Shown: positions 45,682 to 54,730, counted from the stretch's first letter. The stretch is 64,000 nt of DNA from Oligoflexia bacterium (GCA_016715815.1 JADJXN010000001.1:442001-506000), one strand, 5' to 3'. Numbers and translations: made by a program. The notes: generated by a model from the letters alone, not told the origin.

Positions 45682-45929
45682 GGCACTCTTTGGTTTTTCA
45701 TTTCAAAACTTCCTGACGGAAAAGACGGGAAAATTTAAATTTTTTGATGTTCAGGAAGAAATAATAATTTAAAGAAGCCGGTCAGTTGCTCATTGCATTT
45801 TCGGCTGATTAGCTGAAATTTATCTGGCTCCACGCTTGACCCCCTCGCATTTGTCTGTGGAAGGGATATTGCAAATTGATCCCAGATTCACATTGGGATA
45901 TAAGCCAAACGCCCTGGAGATGAAAAAGA
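45682..45929. other. Intergenic region before the exported hydrolase
   Basis: No gene seen. Two inverted repeats are present: CTTCCTGA at 45709-45716 with TCAGGAAG at 45751-45758, and ATCCCA at 45879-45884 with TGGGAT at 45894-45899. The second, about 30 bp before the hydrolase start, could be an operator; no promoter could be fixed. Confidence 0.3.
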
Positions 45930-47120
45930 ATGAAAAAATTATTCGGATTGGCTACTATTTTTACAGTTATTTTCTTTGTCTTCTCCTCAGCCGCCCCTGT
46001 CAGAGGTGAAGCTGGCTCAGTTAATCCCGCGGCTCAAAAAGTATTAGTGGGAAAATTCCAATCTAGAGGCCTGTTAGTAAAGAATCCGGAGGCAACTCCT
46101 GGAAAGCCTGCACCGGCCCTGATTTTAATCCCAGGTTCTGGAGAGTTTGGTCCTGAGGAGATGATGCCGTTGCAAGTTCCACCGCACGGAACTGATGGCC
46201 GACCACTTCTATCTATTTTTGCTCAACAATTCCAAAAATCCGGCTTTCATACGCTGCAGGTTGGAAAGCCTGGTATTGATTACTTTCAATCATGGGAGAA
46301 GTTTCAATCAAATTATTATGATGAAAAGATGTGGAAGTCTCTGCATTGGAACGATCTCATCGCAAATGTTGAGGCAGCGCTCGAGATTCTTAAAAATGAT
46401 CCTGCAGTAGATTCCAATAAGATCTACCTTTTGGGACACTCGGAAGGAACAATCGTCGCCTCGGACGTAGCCGCAAAACATCCGGAGATTGCTGGAGTCA
46501 TTTTGCTTGGTTATGCCGGAGAAAACATCGCCTCAACCCTCCAGTGGCAAGTTATTGATCGGCAAATTGAAATGGTCATTAAGGCTGACATTGACGCCAA
46601 TAAAGATGGAAACATTAATCAGCTGGAAGCAAAATCTTGGCCAGAAACCGCACTTTTTCCACCGGCATTTTTGAAGAACCAGAAATGGGATTGGCAGGCA
46701 AAACCCGTAGTATCCATTGAGGAAATTTCAAAGCTTTGGAAAAGTGATTTAGATTTACAAAAAGTTGCAGATATCAATTTTTGGATTCAAAGGTTTTCCT
46801 TCTGGAAAGAGTTTGCAACTAGATTTGATGCCAAGGAAACTACGGCTTCTATTCACGGTGATGTCTACGTTTTTACTGGTGAGTTCGACATAAATACTCC
46901 TCCACAGTGGAGCCAGGCATTGGCAAAGACCTGTGTGTCGGCTCATAAGAACTGCCACGTCGAAATCATCCCAAATGTAACTCATAAATTTGATCCTTTA
47001 AATAAAGTTCCAATTGGCCCAAAACAAAATGTAGTTTTAGATCAGGGATTTAATCCGACAGATCCAAACTTTTTATTGAAATTGGAATCTTTGGCTTCTC
47101 AATTAAAAGGACAAGATTAG
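45930..47120 (+). CDS. Exported alpha/beta hydrolase with an EF-hand loop
   Basis: A 396-residue protein with a signal peptide (1-26). The alpha/beta-hydrolase core shows LILIPGSGEFGPEE (oxyanion region), the nucleophile elbow LLGHSEG with Ser171, and VFTGEFDINTP plus NVTHKF supplying likely acid and histidine. Residues 222-233, DANKDGNINQLE, form a perfect 12-residue EF-hand calcium loop inserted in the cap region. Codon use looks more GC-rich than in the flanking core genes, as expected for an acquired gene. Substrate unknown: esterase or peptidase-like activity is possible. It stands alone within the accessory island. Confidence 0.82.
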   Translation: MKKLFGLATIFTVIFFVFSSAAPVRGEAGSVNPAAQKVLVGKFQSRGLLVKNPEATPGKPAPALILIPGSGEFGPEEMMPLQVPPHGTDGRPLLSIFAQQFQKSGFHTLQVGKPGIDYFQSWEKFQSNYYDEKMWKSLHWNDLIANVEAALEILKNDPAVDSNKIYLLGHSEGTIVASDVAAKHPEIAGVILLGYAGENIASTLQWQVIDRQIEMVIKADIDANKDGNINQLEAKSWPETALFPPAFLKNQKWDWQAKPVVSIEEISKLWKSDLDLQKVADINFWIQRFSFWKEFATRFDAKETTASIHGDVYVFTGEFDINTPPQWSQALAKTCVSAHKNCHVEIIPNVTHKFDPLNKVPIGPKQNVVLDQGFNPTDPNFLLKLESLASQLKGQD

Positions 47121-47302
47121 TAGCGGATCTAACCATGCTTCAAATCCTTGCTAACAGCAAGTGATCAGGATAGCGTCGACTTTAAAGTTAGATAGATATC
47201 GATTGTACAGATTGCTGATCAAATTCGCTAGAAAATTAAATGACTGAAGAAATCAGAATTCTGGAGCGATAAAAACCGCGTCTTTCGGGTCAAACAAGTG
47301 AT

Positions 47303-47778
47303 TTAGTTCAACGTTTTTGCTTTTCGCAGATACCAAACAATAGTTCCAAAAAGTATTGTGAGAAAAGTTAAGAGATGAAGAGAATCCAAACCGCTAGATT
47401 TTTCTAGAGCAACTTGAATTTGCTTCCAGGTTATATAAGTAAATCCAAACAGTATCTCTAATTTCACGATTGAAAGCAGCAAGAGAGAAAGCTGATATTG
47501 TCTACCTCTATTTTCATTTGTTACTTCGACAGGGTAATTAAATTTCTGCGGGAACCGAGAAATAATTGAAAGTAATGAATATAAAAGTAAGCCGGCTGCT
47601 GGTATTACAAATATCCATTCTTTTGAGCCCCAAGCATCAGGATTCCCAGAAAAATCGAAATGCATTGGAACTTTTTCTGGAAGACTTGGCCAATAAGTTA
47701 TGCAATACCCCATAAAAGAAACAACCCGACAATAGAACCTAATTCTAGAAATTTACGGTTGTTCCTCATAGATTTCAT
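47303..47778 (-). pseudogene. DUF1648 (SdpI-like) membrane protein, apparently frameshifted
   Basis: The main frame (47303-47713) encodes 136 residues with the DUF1648 signature LPEKVPMHFDFSGNPDAWGS and three membrane spans. An upstream frame from ATG 47778 encodes MKSMRNNRKFLELGSIVGLF and a first membrane span, then stops at TAA where the second frame should join. One missing base near 47702 would restore GIA-x-TYWPSLPEKVP. Alternatively the short form starts at ATG 47713. Relatives include membrane proteins tied to toxin immunity, but no toxin gene is adjacent. Confidence 0.55.
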
Positions 47779-47972
47779 CTTAAACAATCAGAGTTATTTT
47801 TGACAATTAAACAAATCCTTTCGATAGTTGAATTATGCGGCATTTTATTGGCTTTAGAGGTGGCTTGAGCCTCAAAATCAATATAGCGCACCTTCTTGAC
47901 CTTCTCCCCTTAAATTAGTCCAGTCTGAGTCGGATTAAACTGTGGTAAAAGCTACAGAAGGAGGAGGTAGGT

Positions 47973-48254
47973 ATGTCCAGAGGGAAGAGATATAGTCCAG
48001 AGGAAGTAATAATAAAACTACGCGAAGCTGAAGCTTTGCAGGTTCAGGGATTAAACCAAGGTGAAATTTGTAGGCAACTTGGTGTTTCAGCAGACACTTA
48101 TATCCGTTGGAGAAAAGAATATGGTGGGATGCGTGTTGATCAAGCAAAAAAGCTTAAAGATCTGGAAAAGGAGAATCAGCAGCTTAAAAAATTAGTAGCT
48201 GATTTAAGCCTTGATAATTCCATGCTCAAAGAAGTTAACAAGGGAAACTTTTAA
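47973..48254 (+). CDS. IS3-family transposase OrfA
   Basis: A 93-residue protein with a helix-turn-helix (EVIIKLREAEALQVQGLNQG to SADTYIRWRKEYGG) and a leucine-zipper-like helix (LKDLEKENQQLKKLVADLSL). It binds the IS ends. An AAGGAGGAGGTAGG site precedes the ATG. Stop TAA at 48252-48254 lies just before the OrfB frame, which is entered at -1 relative to it. Confidence 0.92.
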   Translation: MSRGKRYSPEEVIIKLREAEALQVQGLNQGEICRQLGVSADTYIRWRKEYGGMRVDQAKKLKDLEKENQQLKKLVADLSLDNSMLKEVNKGNF

Positions 48255-48277
48255 GCCCGACAAGGAAGCGTCAAGCT

Positions 48278-49084
48278 GTGGTGATGTTAATAGAAAAGTT
48301 TGAAACATCTGAACGTCGGGCATGTAAAGTTGTTGGTCTTTTCAGAGCGACAAAAAGATACGAAGCAAAAGTAGATACAATAAATAAAGTGATCACGCCA
48401 AAAATTATTGAGTACGCAAGTCAATATGGGCGCTATGGCTACATGAGAGTAACAGCAATGGTGAGAGCTGATGGGTTTAAAGTGAATCACAAAAGAGTTT
48501 ACCGTATATGGCGTAAGGAGGGATTAAAAGTACCAAAGAAGCAACCAAAAAGAAGTAGACTTTGGCTCAACGATGGATCTTGTATCAGAAAAAGGCCGGA
48601 GTATAAAAATCATGTGTGGTCATATGATTTTGTGCATGATTACACACATGATGGAAGGCCAATAAAGATGTTAACCATCATTGATGAATTTAGTAGAGAA
48701 AACTTAGCAATCAAAGTGGGGAGAAAATTAAGATCTATAGATGTGTTAGAAGCACTGGCTGATTTATTTTTAGAAAAAGGAATTCCAAAATACATCAGAT
48801 CAGATAATGGGCCAGAATTTATTGCCAGAAAACTTATCCACTGGTTTGGCAAAATTAAAATAAGTCCATTATTTATCACACCAGGGAGTCCATGGGAGAA
48901 TGGTTACATTGAATCATTTAATGGGAGACTCAGGGATGAGTTGTTAAATGGAGAAATATTTTTTACATTAAAAGAGGCTCAAGTTTTGATAGAGAGATGG
49001 CGAAGAAATTACAACACCATAAGGCCACATAGTAGCTTAGGTTACAAACCACCAGCTCCTGAGGCAATTATGGTTGCAATTTAA
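48278..49084 (+). CDS. IS3-family transposase OrfB (DDE integrase core)
   Basis: A 268-residue rve-type integrase. The HTH_21 region (ASQYGRYGYMRVTAM) precedes the catalytic core. The DDE triad is visible: Asp in SYDFVHDYTHDG, Asp in IRSDNGPEF and Glu in NGYIESFNG. The frame continues upstream without a stop (KLLSPTRKRQAV), so a -1 frameshift near GGAAACTTTTAA could make the OrfAB transposase. Intact in this copy. Confidence 0.93.
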   Translation: MVMLIEKFETSERRACKVVGLFRATKRYEAKVDTINKVITPKIIEYASQYGRYGYMRVTAMVRADGFKVNHKRVYRIWRKEGLKVPKKQPKRSRLWLNDGSCIRKRPEYKNHVWSYDFVHDYTHDGRPIKMLTIIDEFSRENLAIKVGRKLRSIDVLEALADLFLEKGIPKYIRSDNGPEFIARKLIHWFGKIKISPLFITPGSPWENGYIESFNGRLRDELLNGEIFFTLKEAQVLIERWRRNYNTIRPHSSLGYKPPAPEAIMVAI

Positions 49085-49125
49085 ACTATCCGACTGTACA
49101 TGGACTAAATAGTGGGGCTGGGTCA

Positions 49126-49338
49126 CAAAAGCTTACAGCCCAAACAATGGGAGTTTTGATTCACGTTCTTAATCAGCAGTTAAGAGCGCAAGCCACTGGA
49201 CTTAAGATTTCAGCACAGCAAATGGCTATTCAAAACAAAAAAGACAAGGATCAAACGGCTCAATACTTAGCTCAAGCAAATAGTCTGAAGGCTGCCTTAA
49301 AGGCTGATAACGCAAAATTTGAACTACCGAGGTTTTAA
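49126..49338 (+). pseudogene. 3' remnant of a conjugation gene cut by IS copy 1
   Basis: Directly after the IS end the frame reads QKLTAQTMGVLIHVLNQQLR and on to FELPRF with no start codon at the junction; an internal ATG is at 49147. The Gln/Ala-rich helical tail and position before a VirB6/TrbL-like gene resemble the C-terminus of VirB5/TrbJ-type proteins. The N-terminal part is missing from the window. Confidence 0.6.
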
Positions 49339-50240
49339 TGGATACAGCATGGTTGGCAAGTGAAGCAAAAATGATCCACCAAATTTTTGCTAATTATTTT
49401 TATATTTTGGTGGGAACTTTAATTTTAGTTGGCGTTGTGCTTGATTATTTTAAGTTTGCTATTGGTCAGACTCCACAGTTTGCAAGTTTTGTAGGAAGAG
49501 CATTTGTTGCAGGAATCTTACTAATCGCAACACCTGAAATCATGAATATGCTTGCATCGTTTACTGATAGCTTAGCTAAGGAGCTTGGCGACTTGAATCA
49601 ATTTAAGTATGTGCTTTCTAGAATGGGAGATAAGGTTGGAGAGCTTTCCTGGTCCTGGGTTTCGTTTAAAGAATCCGTGATTTTACTTATTAGCTTTTTA
49701 ACTTTTTTTATTTTGTACATCACGGTGCATTTGGCCGACAGTTTTTTCCTGTTTACCTGGATGCTTCTCTATGTGTTTTCACCCATTTTGATTGCAATGT
49801 ACGTTTTGCCAGTTACGGCAAGTGCAACAACTGGACTTTTTAGGGCATTTATAGAGGTTTCAAGTTGGAAAATTGTTTGGAGTGTTTTGGCTTCGCTTCT
49901 GTGGAGCATGGCTTTAAGTGAAATTAATAAGCCTGAGCACAACATTAGTTTTTTATCAGTAGTTGTTCTTAACATCATGCTTGTTTTTTCAATTGTGATT
50001 ACGCCAAAGATTACTTCAGTTTTAGTTAAAGGGGGCCTTGCGCAAGCGGCAAGCTCTTTAGGTGGAGCAATGCTTGGAGCAGCAGCCCTTACTCCGACTG
50101 GAATGTCTATGGCTGCTAAAATGACAGCAAAGCGTGGAATTGAAAACGTCTCAAACCGCGTAAATGCACTAAGGGACAATGATAAAAACAGCACAGCTAA
50201 TAAGTACGCCTCTAAAGCTCATTCAAAGCAAAAGACTTAA
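49338..50240 (+). CDS. VirB6/TrbL-like conjugation membrane protein
   Basis: A 300-residue protein with about six membrane spans in the first 220 residues and a polar Ala/Gly/Lys-rich C-terminal tail (SLGGAMLGAAALTPTGMSMA), the usual topology of TrbL/VirB6 channel proteins. The conserved Trp/Pro-containing loops (WSWVSFKESVILL, YVFSPILIAMYVLP) agree. It would form part of the inner-membrane pore of a type IV secretion system. Its start shares the stop base of the truncated gene upstream. Terminator after it. Confidence 0.7.
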   Translation: MDTAWLASEAKMIHQIFANYFYILVGTLILVGVVLDYFKFAIGQTPQFASFVGRAFVAGILLIATPEIMNMLASFTDSLAKELGDLNQFKYVLSRMGDKVGELSWSWVSFKESVILLISFLTFFILYITVHLADSFFLFTWMLLYVFSPILIAMYVLPVTASATTGLFRAFIEVSSWKIVWSVLASLLWSMALSEINKPEHNISFLSVVVLNIMLVFSIVITPKITSVLVKGGLAQAASSLGGAMLGAAALTPTGMSMAAKMTAKRGIENVSNRVNALRDNDKNSTANKYASKAHSKQKT

Positions 50241-50272
50241 ATAAAGTTACTCAAAAATTAAAACTATTCATT

Positions 50273-50298
50273 AAAAGGCCGATATTCGGCCTTTTTTA
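50273..50298 (+). terminator. Rho-independent terminator inside the transfer cluster
   Basis: AAAAGGCCGA (50273-50282), 3-base loop, TCGGCCTTTT (50286-50295), then further T residues. It separates the VirB6-like gene from the VirB8-like gene, so the downstream genes need read-through or their own promoter. Confidence 0.85.
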
Positions 50299-50317
50299 CT
50301 TTTTAGAAAGGATAAAT

Positions 50318-50860
50318 ATGAAATTCGTAGATGCGTGGGACTCGATTGCAAAGGAAAATAAAAACTTAAAAATTCTACTCTTTTCAATGTCGCTGGTAGC
50401 AATTTTTCTCTCTATTTCCACATTTAAAGCTGTTGTGAAAGACCCTCTGGTTATCGAAAGAGGTTGTTATTCAAAAATTTTACCAACTCAAAAGAATACT
50501 TCTGAAGATGAGATTAAACAATTTGTAAAGGAAGCACTTGAAGCAAGATTTAACTTTGGATTAAGCCGCCCAAGTTTTCTTTCAATTAAGCAAAAAGAGC
50601 TCAGAGAAAGAGAGCAAAAAGAACTTAATTCTCGAAACATGAAGCAAGTTCTTGTGATTTCAGAAGTTAATGTTCAAAAAGACAAAATTTTGGTTAAGGC
50701 AGATAGATTAATTTCAGTTGGTGAAATCAGATCAGCCTTTAGCTTTCCACTGCTTGTAAGTGTTGAGTCCACAGACAGATCTTTTGATAACCCTTACGGG
50801 CTTGTTTTAACCGAAGTGAGTTCCCCAAATTCAAAGGAGCAAAAAAATGAAGATAAATAA
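50318..50860 (+). CDS. TraE/VirB8-like conjugation protein
   Basis: A 180-residue protein with a short cytoplasmic N-terminus, one membrane span (about 20-37) and a periplasmic domain rich in charged residues, the layout of TraE/VirB8 scaffold proteins. Motif similarity is weak, so the call relies on topology, size and order before the VirB9- and VirB10-like genes. An AGAAAGGA ribosome-binding site precedes the ATG. Confidence 0.6.
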   Translation: MKFVDAWDSIAKENKNLKILLFSMSLVAIFLSISTFKAVVKDPLVIERGCYSKILPTQKNTSEDEIKQFVKEALEARFNFGLSRPSFLSIKQKELREREQKELNSRNMKQVLVISEVNVQKDKILVKADRLISVGEIRSAFSFPLLVSVESTDRSFDNPYGLVLTEVSSPNSKEQKNEDK

Positions 50861-51242
50861 TATTACTTGGTTTTTGGGGATCTTTTTTTTCTTGTTATTA
50901 TTTTGGGCGTTTACTCTCCAGGCAAAAGAAAACGGCAAAGTCATTGTTTGCGACGAATACAAGGCAAAAACAGTAAGAGTTGCTACTGGAAGATTAACAG
51001 TAATTAATTTTCCAGTAACTCCTAAAGAAATCATGCCAGGTGAAGCAACTTTTGATTTCAAGCAATTAAAAAATGACCTTGCCATTAAGTCTTTAAGGCC
51101 TGGAGCGAAAACAAATATTTTTGTCTATATGCAGGAAAGAAGATGCTCATTTAATTTAGTCACTGTCTCAGGTGATGGAGATGACATTTTATATGTCAGA
51201 GATCCGAAAGACCGTCAAATTGAGGTGAAATTTCATGATTAA
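50847..51242 (+). CDS. TraK/VirB9-like conjugation protein (short)
   Basis: A 131-residue exported protein with an N-terminal hydrophobic segment (FLGIFFFLLLFWAF) and a beta-rich domain (TVRVATGRLTVINFP, GAKTNIFVYMQERRCSFNL) resembling the N-terminal half of TraK/VirB9 secretins. The C-terminal outer-membrane half is absent. It overlaps both neighbours by 8 to 14 bases, which shows co-translation. Confidence 0.6.
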   Translation: MKINNITWFLGIFFFLLLFWAFTLQAKENGKVIVCDEYKAKTVRVATGRLTVINFPVTPKEIMPGEATFDFKQLKNDLAIKSLRPGAKTNIFVYMQERRCSFNLVTVSGDGDDILYVRDPKDRQIEVKFHD

Positions 51243-52113
51243 AGTAAAACTTGGCTCAGAAGAGCGAGAATCAATTGAAAGCTGGAATTTTAAAAACTTT
51301 TTCTATCTGAAGGAAGGACAAAAAAGAAAGCTAAAAATTAGGACATTAAAGCTACTTTTTTTTGGAGGGTGTGTTTTTGTTGTGGTCTTGCAGTTTCTAA
51401 AAAGTGATTCCAGTGAATACTCAAAAGAATCTGGATTTTCTACACCTCAAACTGTTGAGGGTTCAAAACCCATTGAAATTAGTAAGTACAATGAATACGC
51501 AGATGCTCAAGCCTCTGCTCAAAGACGAAATGGAAATTCTTTAGTTTTAAATTCTGGAATTAAGCGAGTGAGCTTTTTAAATACTCAAAAAATTCCATCA
51601 GGTAGCGAAGTCACTGCTCAATTATCAAGTGGCGGATCTAATGGCACCGTCAAAGCTGTTTTATCTGAAAATTTGGTGGTTGATGGAGATGTGCTCGCTC
51701 CAAAGAATAGTATTTTAATTGGACAAGGCCAATCGTCTGATGAGCGTCTTTATATCGTATTTACTAAAATGATAAAGCCCGAGCAGTCGGAAATTAAAAT
51801 CAAAGCCCAAGCCTTTGATTCGAAGGATCGCATTTTAGGTCTTAAAGGTTCTAAGGTTGGAGACTTTGCTTTTAAAATTGCTGCAAGCTCAGGATTATTT
51901 TTTCTAAGTGGTATGGCAGAAGGAATGCAGAATTCTACCGGAGTATTGGGACAAGAGAAAAAATCAGTCCGAGATGCGGCACTCCAAGGTGTAGCGCAAG
52001 CCTCTGTCGAGCATGGCCGAAAACTCGTGGACAATATGAACAATAAAACTGTGATTGAGGTGAAGCACTCAACACCAATAGTTGTAATTTTTGATGAAGG
52101 AGAAAATGAATGA
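51235..52113 (+). CDS. TrbI/VirB10-like conjugation protein
   Basis: A 292-residue protein with one membrane span (about 38-53), a linker and a periplasmic domain with the VirB10/TraB pattern: IPSGSEVTAQLSSGGSNGTV, LVVDGDVLAPKNSILIGQG, then the conserved region and a Ser/Gly/Ala-rich antenna-like segment. It would link inner and outer membrane parts of the secretion channel. It overlaps the FtsK-like gene start as ATGA. Confidence 0.72.
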   Translation: MIKVKLGSEERESIESWNFKNFFYLKEGQKRKLKIRTLKLLFFGGCVFVVVLQFLKSDSSEYSKESGFSTPQTVEGSKPIEISKYNEYADAQASAQRRNGNSLVLNSGIKRVSFLNTQKIPSGSEVTAQLSSGGSNGTVKAVLSENLVVDGDVLAPKNSILIGQGQSSDERLYIVFTKMIKPEQSEIKIKAQAFDSKDRILGLKGSKVGDFAFKIAASSGLFFLSGMAEGMQNSTGVLGQEKKSVRDAALQGVAQASVEHGRKLVDNMNNKTVIEVKHSTPIVVIFDEGENE

Positions 52114-53567
52114 ATAAAAATAACGATACGAAACCAACAAACCCTGAAATTCTTAATGAACGAATTGAAAGGATGATTAAAATATTTTTTGTACTTGTGA
52201 TTGATCCATTTGTTGAAATTGTGCGAGGAGGTAAAAAAGGTACATTACCCGTTGTGCTTTGTAGTTTTGTGGGAATGGTCTTGGGAGTGGCAGTTAGCAA
52301 TGATTTTGATATGCTACTATTTAAAAAACTAGGTATCCAATTCCTTTGTCCTTCGAAGTTATTTTGGAGACAGATTTGGGGAACATTTTGGACGCTAATT
52401 CCTTTTTATGTCTGGGGTTTTATTCAGCTTGGACGCAGAAGATGGTTACTTAAAAAACTTCAAGATACTTTTATAAATTGCAGTTTGCAAAATAACCTTG
52501 GAGACTTTCCAAAATTTATTTCAGATGTGCCTTTGGATGATCATACAAGACGATTAAGAATTACAAACGCAAAATTGCCGCTATCAAGATTTAAAGATAA
52601 AGCAGATGATTTGGGATCAAATCTAACTTGCAATGTTATTAAGATCTCTCAACCAGAGGATAATAAACAGCTTATCGACATTGTCTATTCAAATTTGAGA
52701 ATGCCCGACATGTGGTTTTTGGAAAATATTAATCATTACAAAAAATATTCTTTTCCAATTGGTAAAACATTTGGATCGACCATTGAAACAAGTTTGCAAG
52801 AAACTCCGCACATCCTTGTCGCTGGTGCGTCCGGTGGCGGCAAATCAACCTTTATCAGAATGATGACAAGTACCCTTGCTTACAATAATCCAAGTCTTAG
52901 AATTTGTATGATAGATTTTAAAGGTGGGAACGAAGCGCAAGTTTTTGAAGATATTGAAGGAATCGAAACGGCTGGCAGTCTTAGACAAGCGTCTGGAAAG
53001 CTAGAAGAAATTAATAAGCTATTAGACACAAGGTTTGAGCTTTTTAAACAAAATAAAGTAAAAGACATCGAAGCTTATAACCAACTTCAGTCTAAAAATA
53101 ACAAATTTGATCAAGAAGCAGCACATCTTGGAAGAGTTTTGGTTGTTATTGATGAAATCTCGGAACTTGTTCCCACAATCGGGCATCCAGAGTTAAAAAT
53201 GCTTTTAACGACTAGAAACATCATCAACCGTATTTCAAGACTTGGAAGAAGCGTTGGAGTGCATCTGGTAATTGGAACTCAAAAACCTGATGCTAAGAAC
53301 TTAGACCCAACCATTAAAGCCAATCTATCCGGCATCGTTTGTTTTTATGTGGTTGGCTACACGCAAAGCTTGGTTGTGCTGGGAAATAAACGTGCTGCTG
53401 ATTTGCCAGCAGAGATTAAAGGCCGAGCAATTTGGCAACATGGTTCAATTCAAGAAGAAGTCCAAGTTCCATTTTTATCAGAAAACGATGTTCATGAATA
53501 TTTTAAAAATAAACATGATAGAAAGGAGGAAAACAATGACAAAGACAGTGAGCATGTCACTACCTAA
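52110..53567 (+). CDS. FtsK/SpoIIIE-type ATPase, probable conjugative coupling protein
   Basis: A 485-residue protein with two N-terminal membrane spans (about 45-62 and 91-107) and an FtsK-type motor domain: Walker A GASGGGKST at 238-246, Walker B RVLVVIDEISEL near 342-353 and the LGRSVGVHLVIGTQKPDA arginine-containing segment. The two-span form without a gamma DNA-reading domain matches TcpA-like coupling proteins of Gram-positive conjugative elements rather than VirD4. Placed after VirB8/9/10-like genes, it probably pumps DNA into the channel. Confidence 0.82.
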   Translation: MNKNNDTKPTNPEILNERIERMIKIFFVLVIDPFVEIVRGGKKGTLPVVLCSFVGMVLGVAVSNDFDMLLFKKLGIQFLCPSKLFWRQIWGTFWTLIPFYVWGFIQLGRRRWLLKKLQDTFINCSLQNNLGDFPKFISDVPLDDHTRRLRITNAKLPLSRFKDKADDLGSNLTCNVIKISQPEDNKQLIDIVYSNLRMPDMWFLENINHYKKYSFPIGKTFGSTIETSLQETPHILVAGASGGGKSTFIRMMTSTLAYNNPSLRICMIDFKGGNEAQVFEDIEGIETAGSLRQASGKLEEINKLLDTRFELFKQNKVKDIEAYNQLQSKNNKFDQEAAHLGRVLVVIDEISELVPTIGHPELKMLLTTRNIINRISRLGRSVGVHLVIGTQKPDAKNLDPTIKANLSGIVCFYVVGYTQSLVVLGNKRAADLPAEIKGRAIWQHGSIQEEVQVPFLSENDVHEYFKNKHDRKEENNDKDSEHVTT

Positions 53568-54447
53568 AACTGATGTAATGATTCTTAATTTTCTTTGGCG
53601 GTGGAAAGTTGTGACATCATTAACACTTCGCCAAATTCTTTTATCCAGTTCGCAAAATAAAGATTGGAACTTTTATCGAAAACTTCGACAGCTTGAGGCT
53701 CAAGGATTTGTGGAACTAAAAGCTGGATCAAATGAAATTCTAAAATACCAAGTCTGGCAGCTTACTAAAAAAGGTTTTGATTACATTGTTGACTCCTTAG
53801 ACGTTGTCTTAAGAGAAAATGGCTATGGCAGTGAAAATGTGTTTCATGATTTTTTGGTAACAGCATTTCATCTTGGAGAATGGATATTTGTTAAACCTCC
53901 TGGAGTTGAATTGTTCAGCGAGCAAGAGCTTAGGCGAAATTGGCCAAGCAATTATCCATATTGGGTCCCTGAAATCCAAGCTCATAGGCCGGATGGCTAC
54001 ACTCTACTAAAAGGCTCTAATTACAAAAAATTAATTGCTGTTGAAGTAGAGCTATCAGCCAAGAACTACGATATTTATCAAGACATCGGAGCTTTTTACG
54101 ATGATATGGTTAGTATTGATAGTATTCTTTGGCTTGTCAGAGATGAAGCTCTTAAGGATAAAATCCTAAAAGCGTTTAAGTCTCGTCGAGGAAAGCGACC
54201 TGAAATCCATAATTTTGTTTTGCTTGACCATTTCAAAGAAGAGTTTTGGAAAGCCAAAATTGTTGAAGGGTCACAAAAGGGGTCTTCAGTTCGTGAATAC
54301 TATAGCAATATCCACCTGAATATCGACCCAAAGCTAAGTGCAATATGGAACACTTTCGATCCTCTAATGACTTTTTTAAAACCAGTGAAAAGTCCTTACG
54401 GAATGACCACTTACGCCAATTCTGCAAAACAGCGAAAAGCTGACTGA
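53536..54447 (+). CDS. Replication-relaxation (Replic_Relax)-like protein
   Basis: A 303-residue soluble protein. The start at 53536 has an AAAGGAGG site and overlaps the FtsK-like gene by 32 bases. Residues 10-75 form a winged helix (TLRQILLSSSQ, YRKLRQLEAQGFVEL). The rest has a restriction-nuclease-like pattern (HDFLVTAFHLGEWIF, PDGYTLL, VEVELSAKNYDIYQD, SILWLVRD). This order fits Replic_Relax proteins, which act with FtsK-like ATPases at transfer origins of mobile elements. Assignment is by pattern and context only. Confidence 0.65.
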   Translation: MTKTVSMSLPKTDVMILNFLWRWKVVTSLTLRQILLSSSQNKDWNFYRKLRQLEAQGFVELKAGSNEILKYQVWQLTKKGFDYIVDSLDVVLRENGYGSENVFHDFLVTAFHLGEWIFVKPPGVELFSEQELRRNWPSNYPYWVPEIQAHRPDGYTLLKGSNYKKLIAVEVELSAKNYDIYQDIGAFYDDMVSIDSILWLVRDEALKDKILKAFKSRRGKRPEIHNFVLLDHFKEEFWKAKIVEGSQKGSSVREYYSNIHLNIDPKLSAIWNTFDPLMTFLKPVKSPYGMTTYANSAKQRKAD

Positions 54448-54484
54448 GTACCTATTTATTCAAAATTATCAAGGAGTTTACCTT

Positions 54485-54730
54485 ATGGAACTATTTAAAG
54501 TTTTATTACTTCCTATTTGTTTTTACAGTTTATCTGCATGTTCAAATTTAAATAAAAAATCAGATGTTGATAAAACAGTAAAACAAACAAAAGAAGAAAA
54601 TTTACCCAAAGTTACAAAACCAACTGTAAGAAAAATCTGGATTCCAGAAGAATACAGAAATAACGGCACAGAGTACGTTGAAGGACATTATTTATATAAA
54701 ATCGAAAGGAACTCAACATGGAGCAAGTAG
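54485..54730 (+). CDS. Small lipoprotein of the transfer cluster
   Basis: An 81-residue protein with a signal peptide ending in the lipobox LSAC (Cys19), a Lys-rich linker and a C-terminal KIWIPEEYRNNGTEYVEGHY segment. Size and place agree with VirB7/TrbH-like lipoproteins that anchor the outer-membrane part of the channel. AAGGAG precedes the ATG. It overlaps the next gene by 13 bases. Confidence 0.65.
   Translation: MELFKVLLLPICFYSLSACSNLNKKSDVDKTVKQTKEENLPKVTKPTVRKIWIPEEYRNNGTEYVEGHYLYKIERNSTWSK

Larger units (their letters stand above)
47897..49125 (+). mobile_element. IS3-family insertion sequence (IS407-group-like), copy 1
   Basis: A 1229-bp element with ends TGACC...GGTCA. The imperfect terminal inverted repeats share the blocks TTAGTCCA and AGTCGGAT within the outer 40 bp. 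It encodes OrfA and OrfB with IS407-group features (YGGM...QAKKLKDLEKEN; DFVHD, SDNGPEF, NGYIESFNG). No target duplication is visible: TCT on the left and CAA on the right flank. The right end interrupts a conjugation gene, whose 5' part is missing. Confidence 0.92.
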
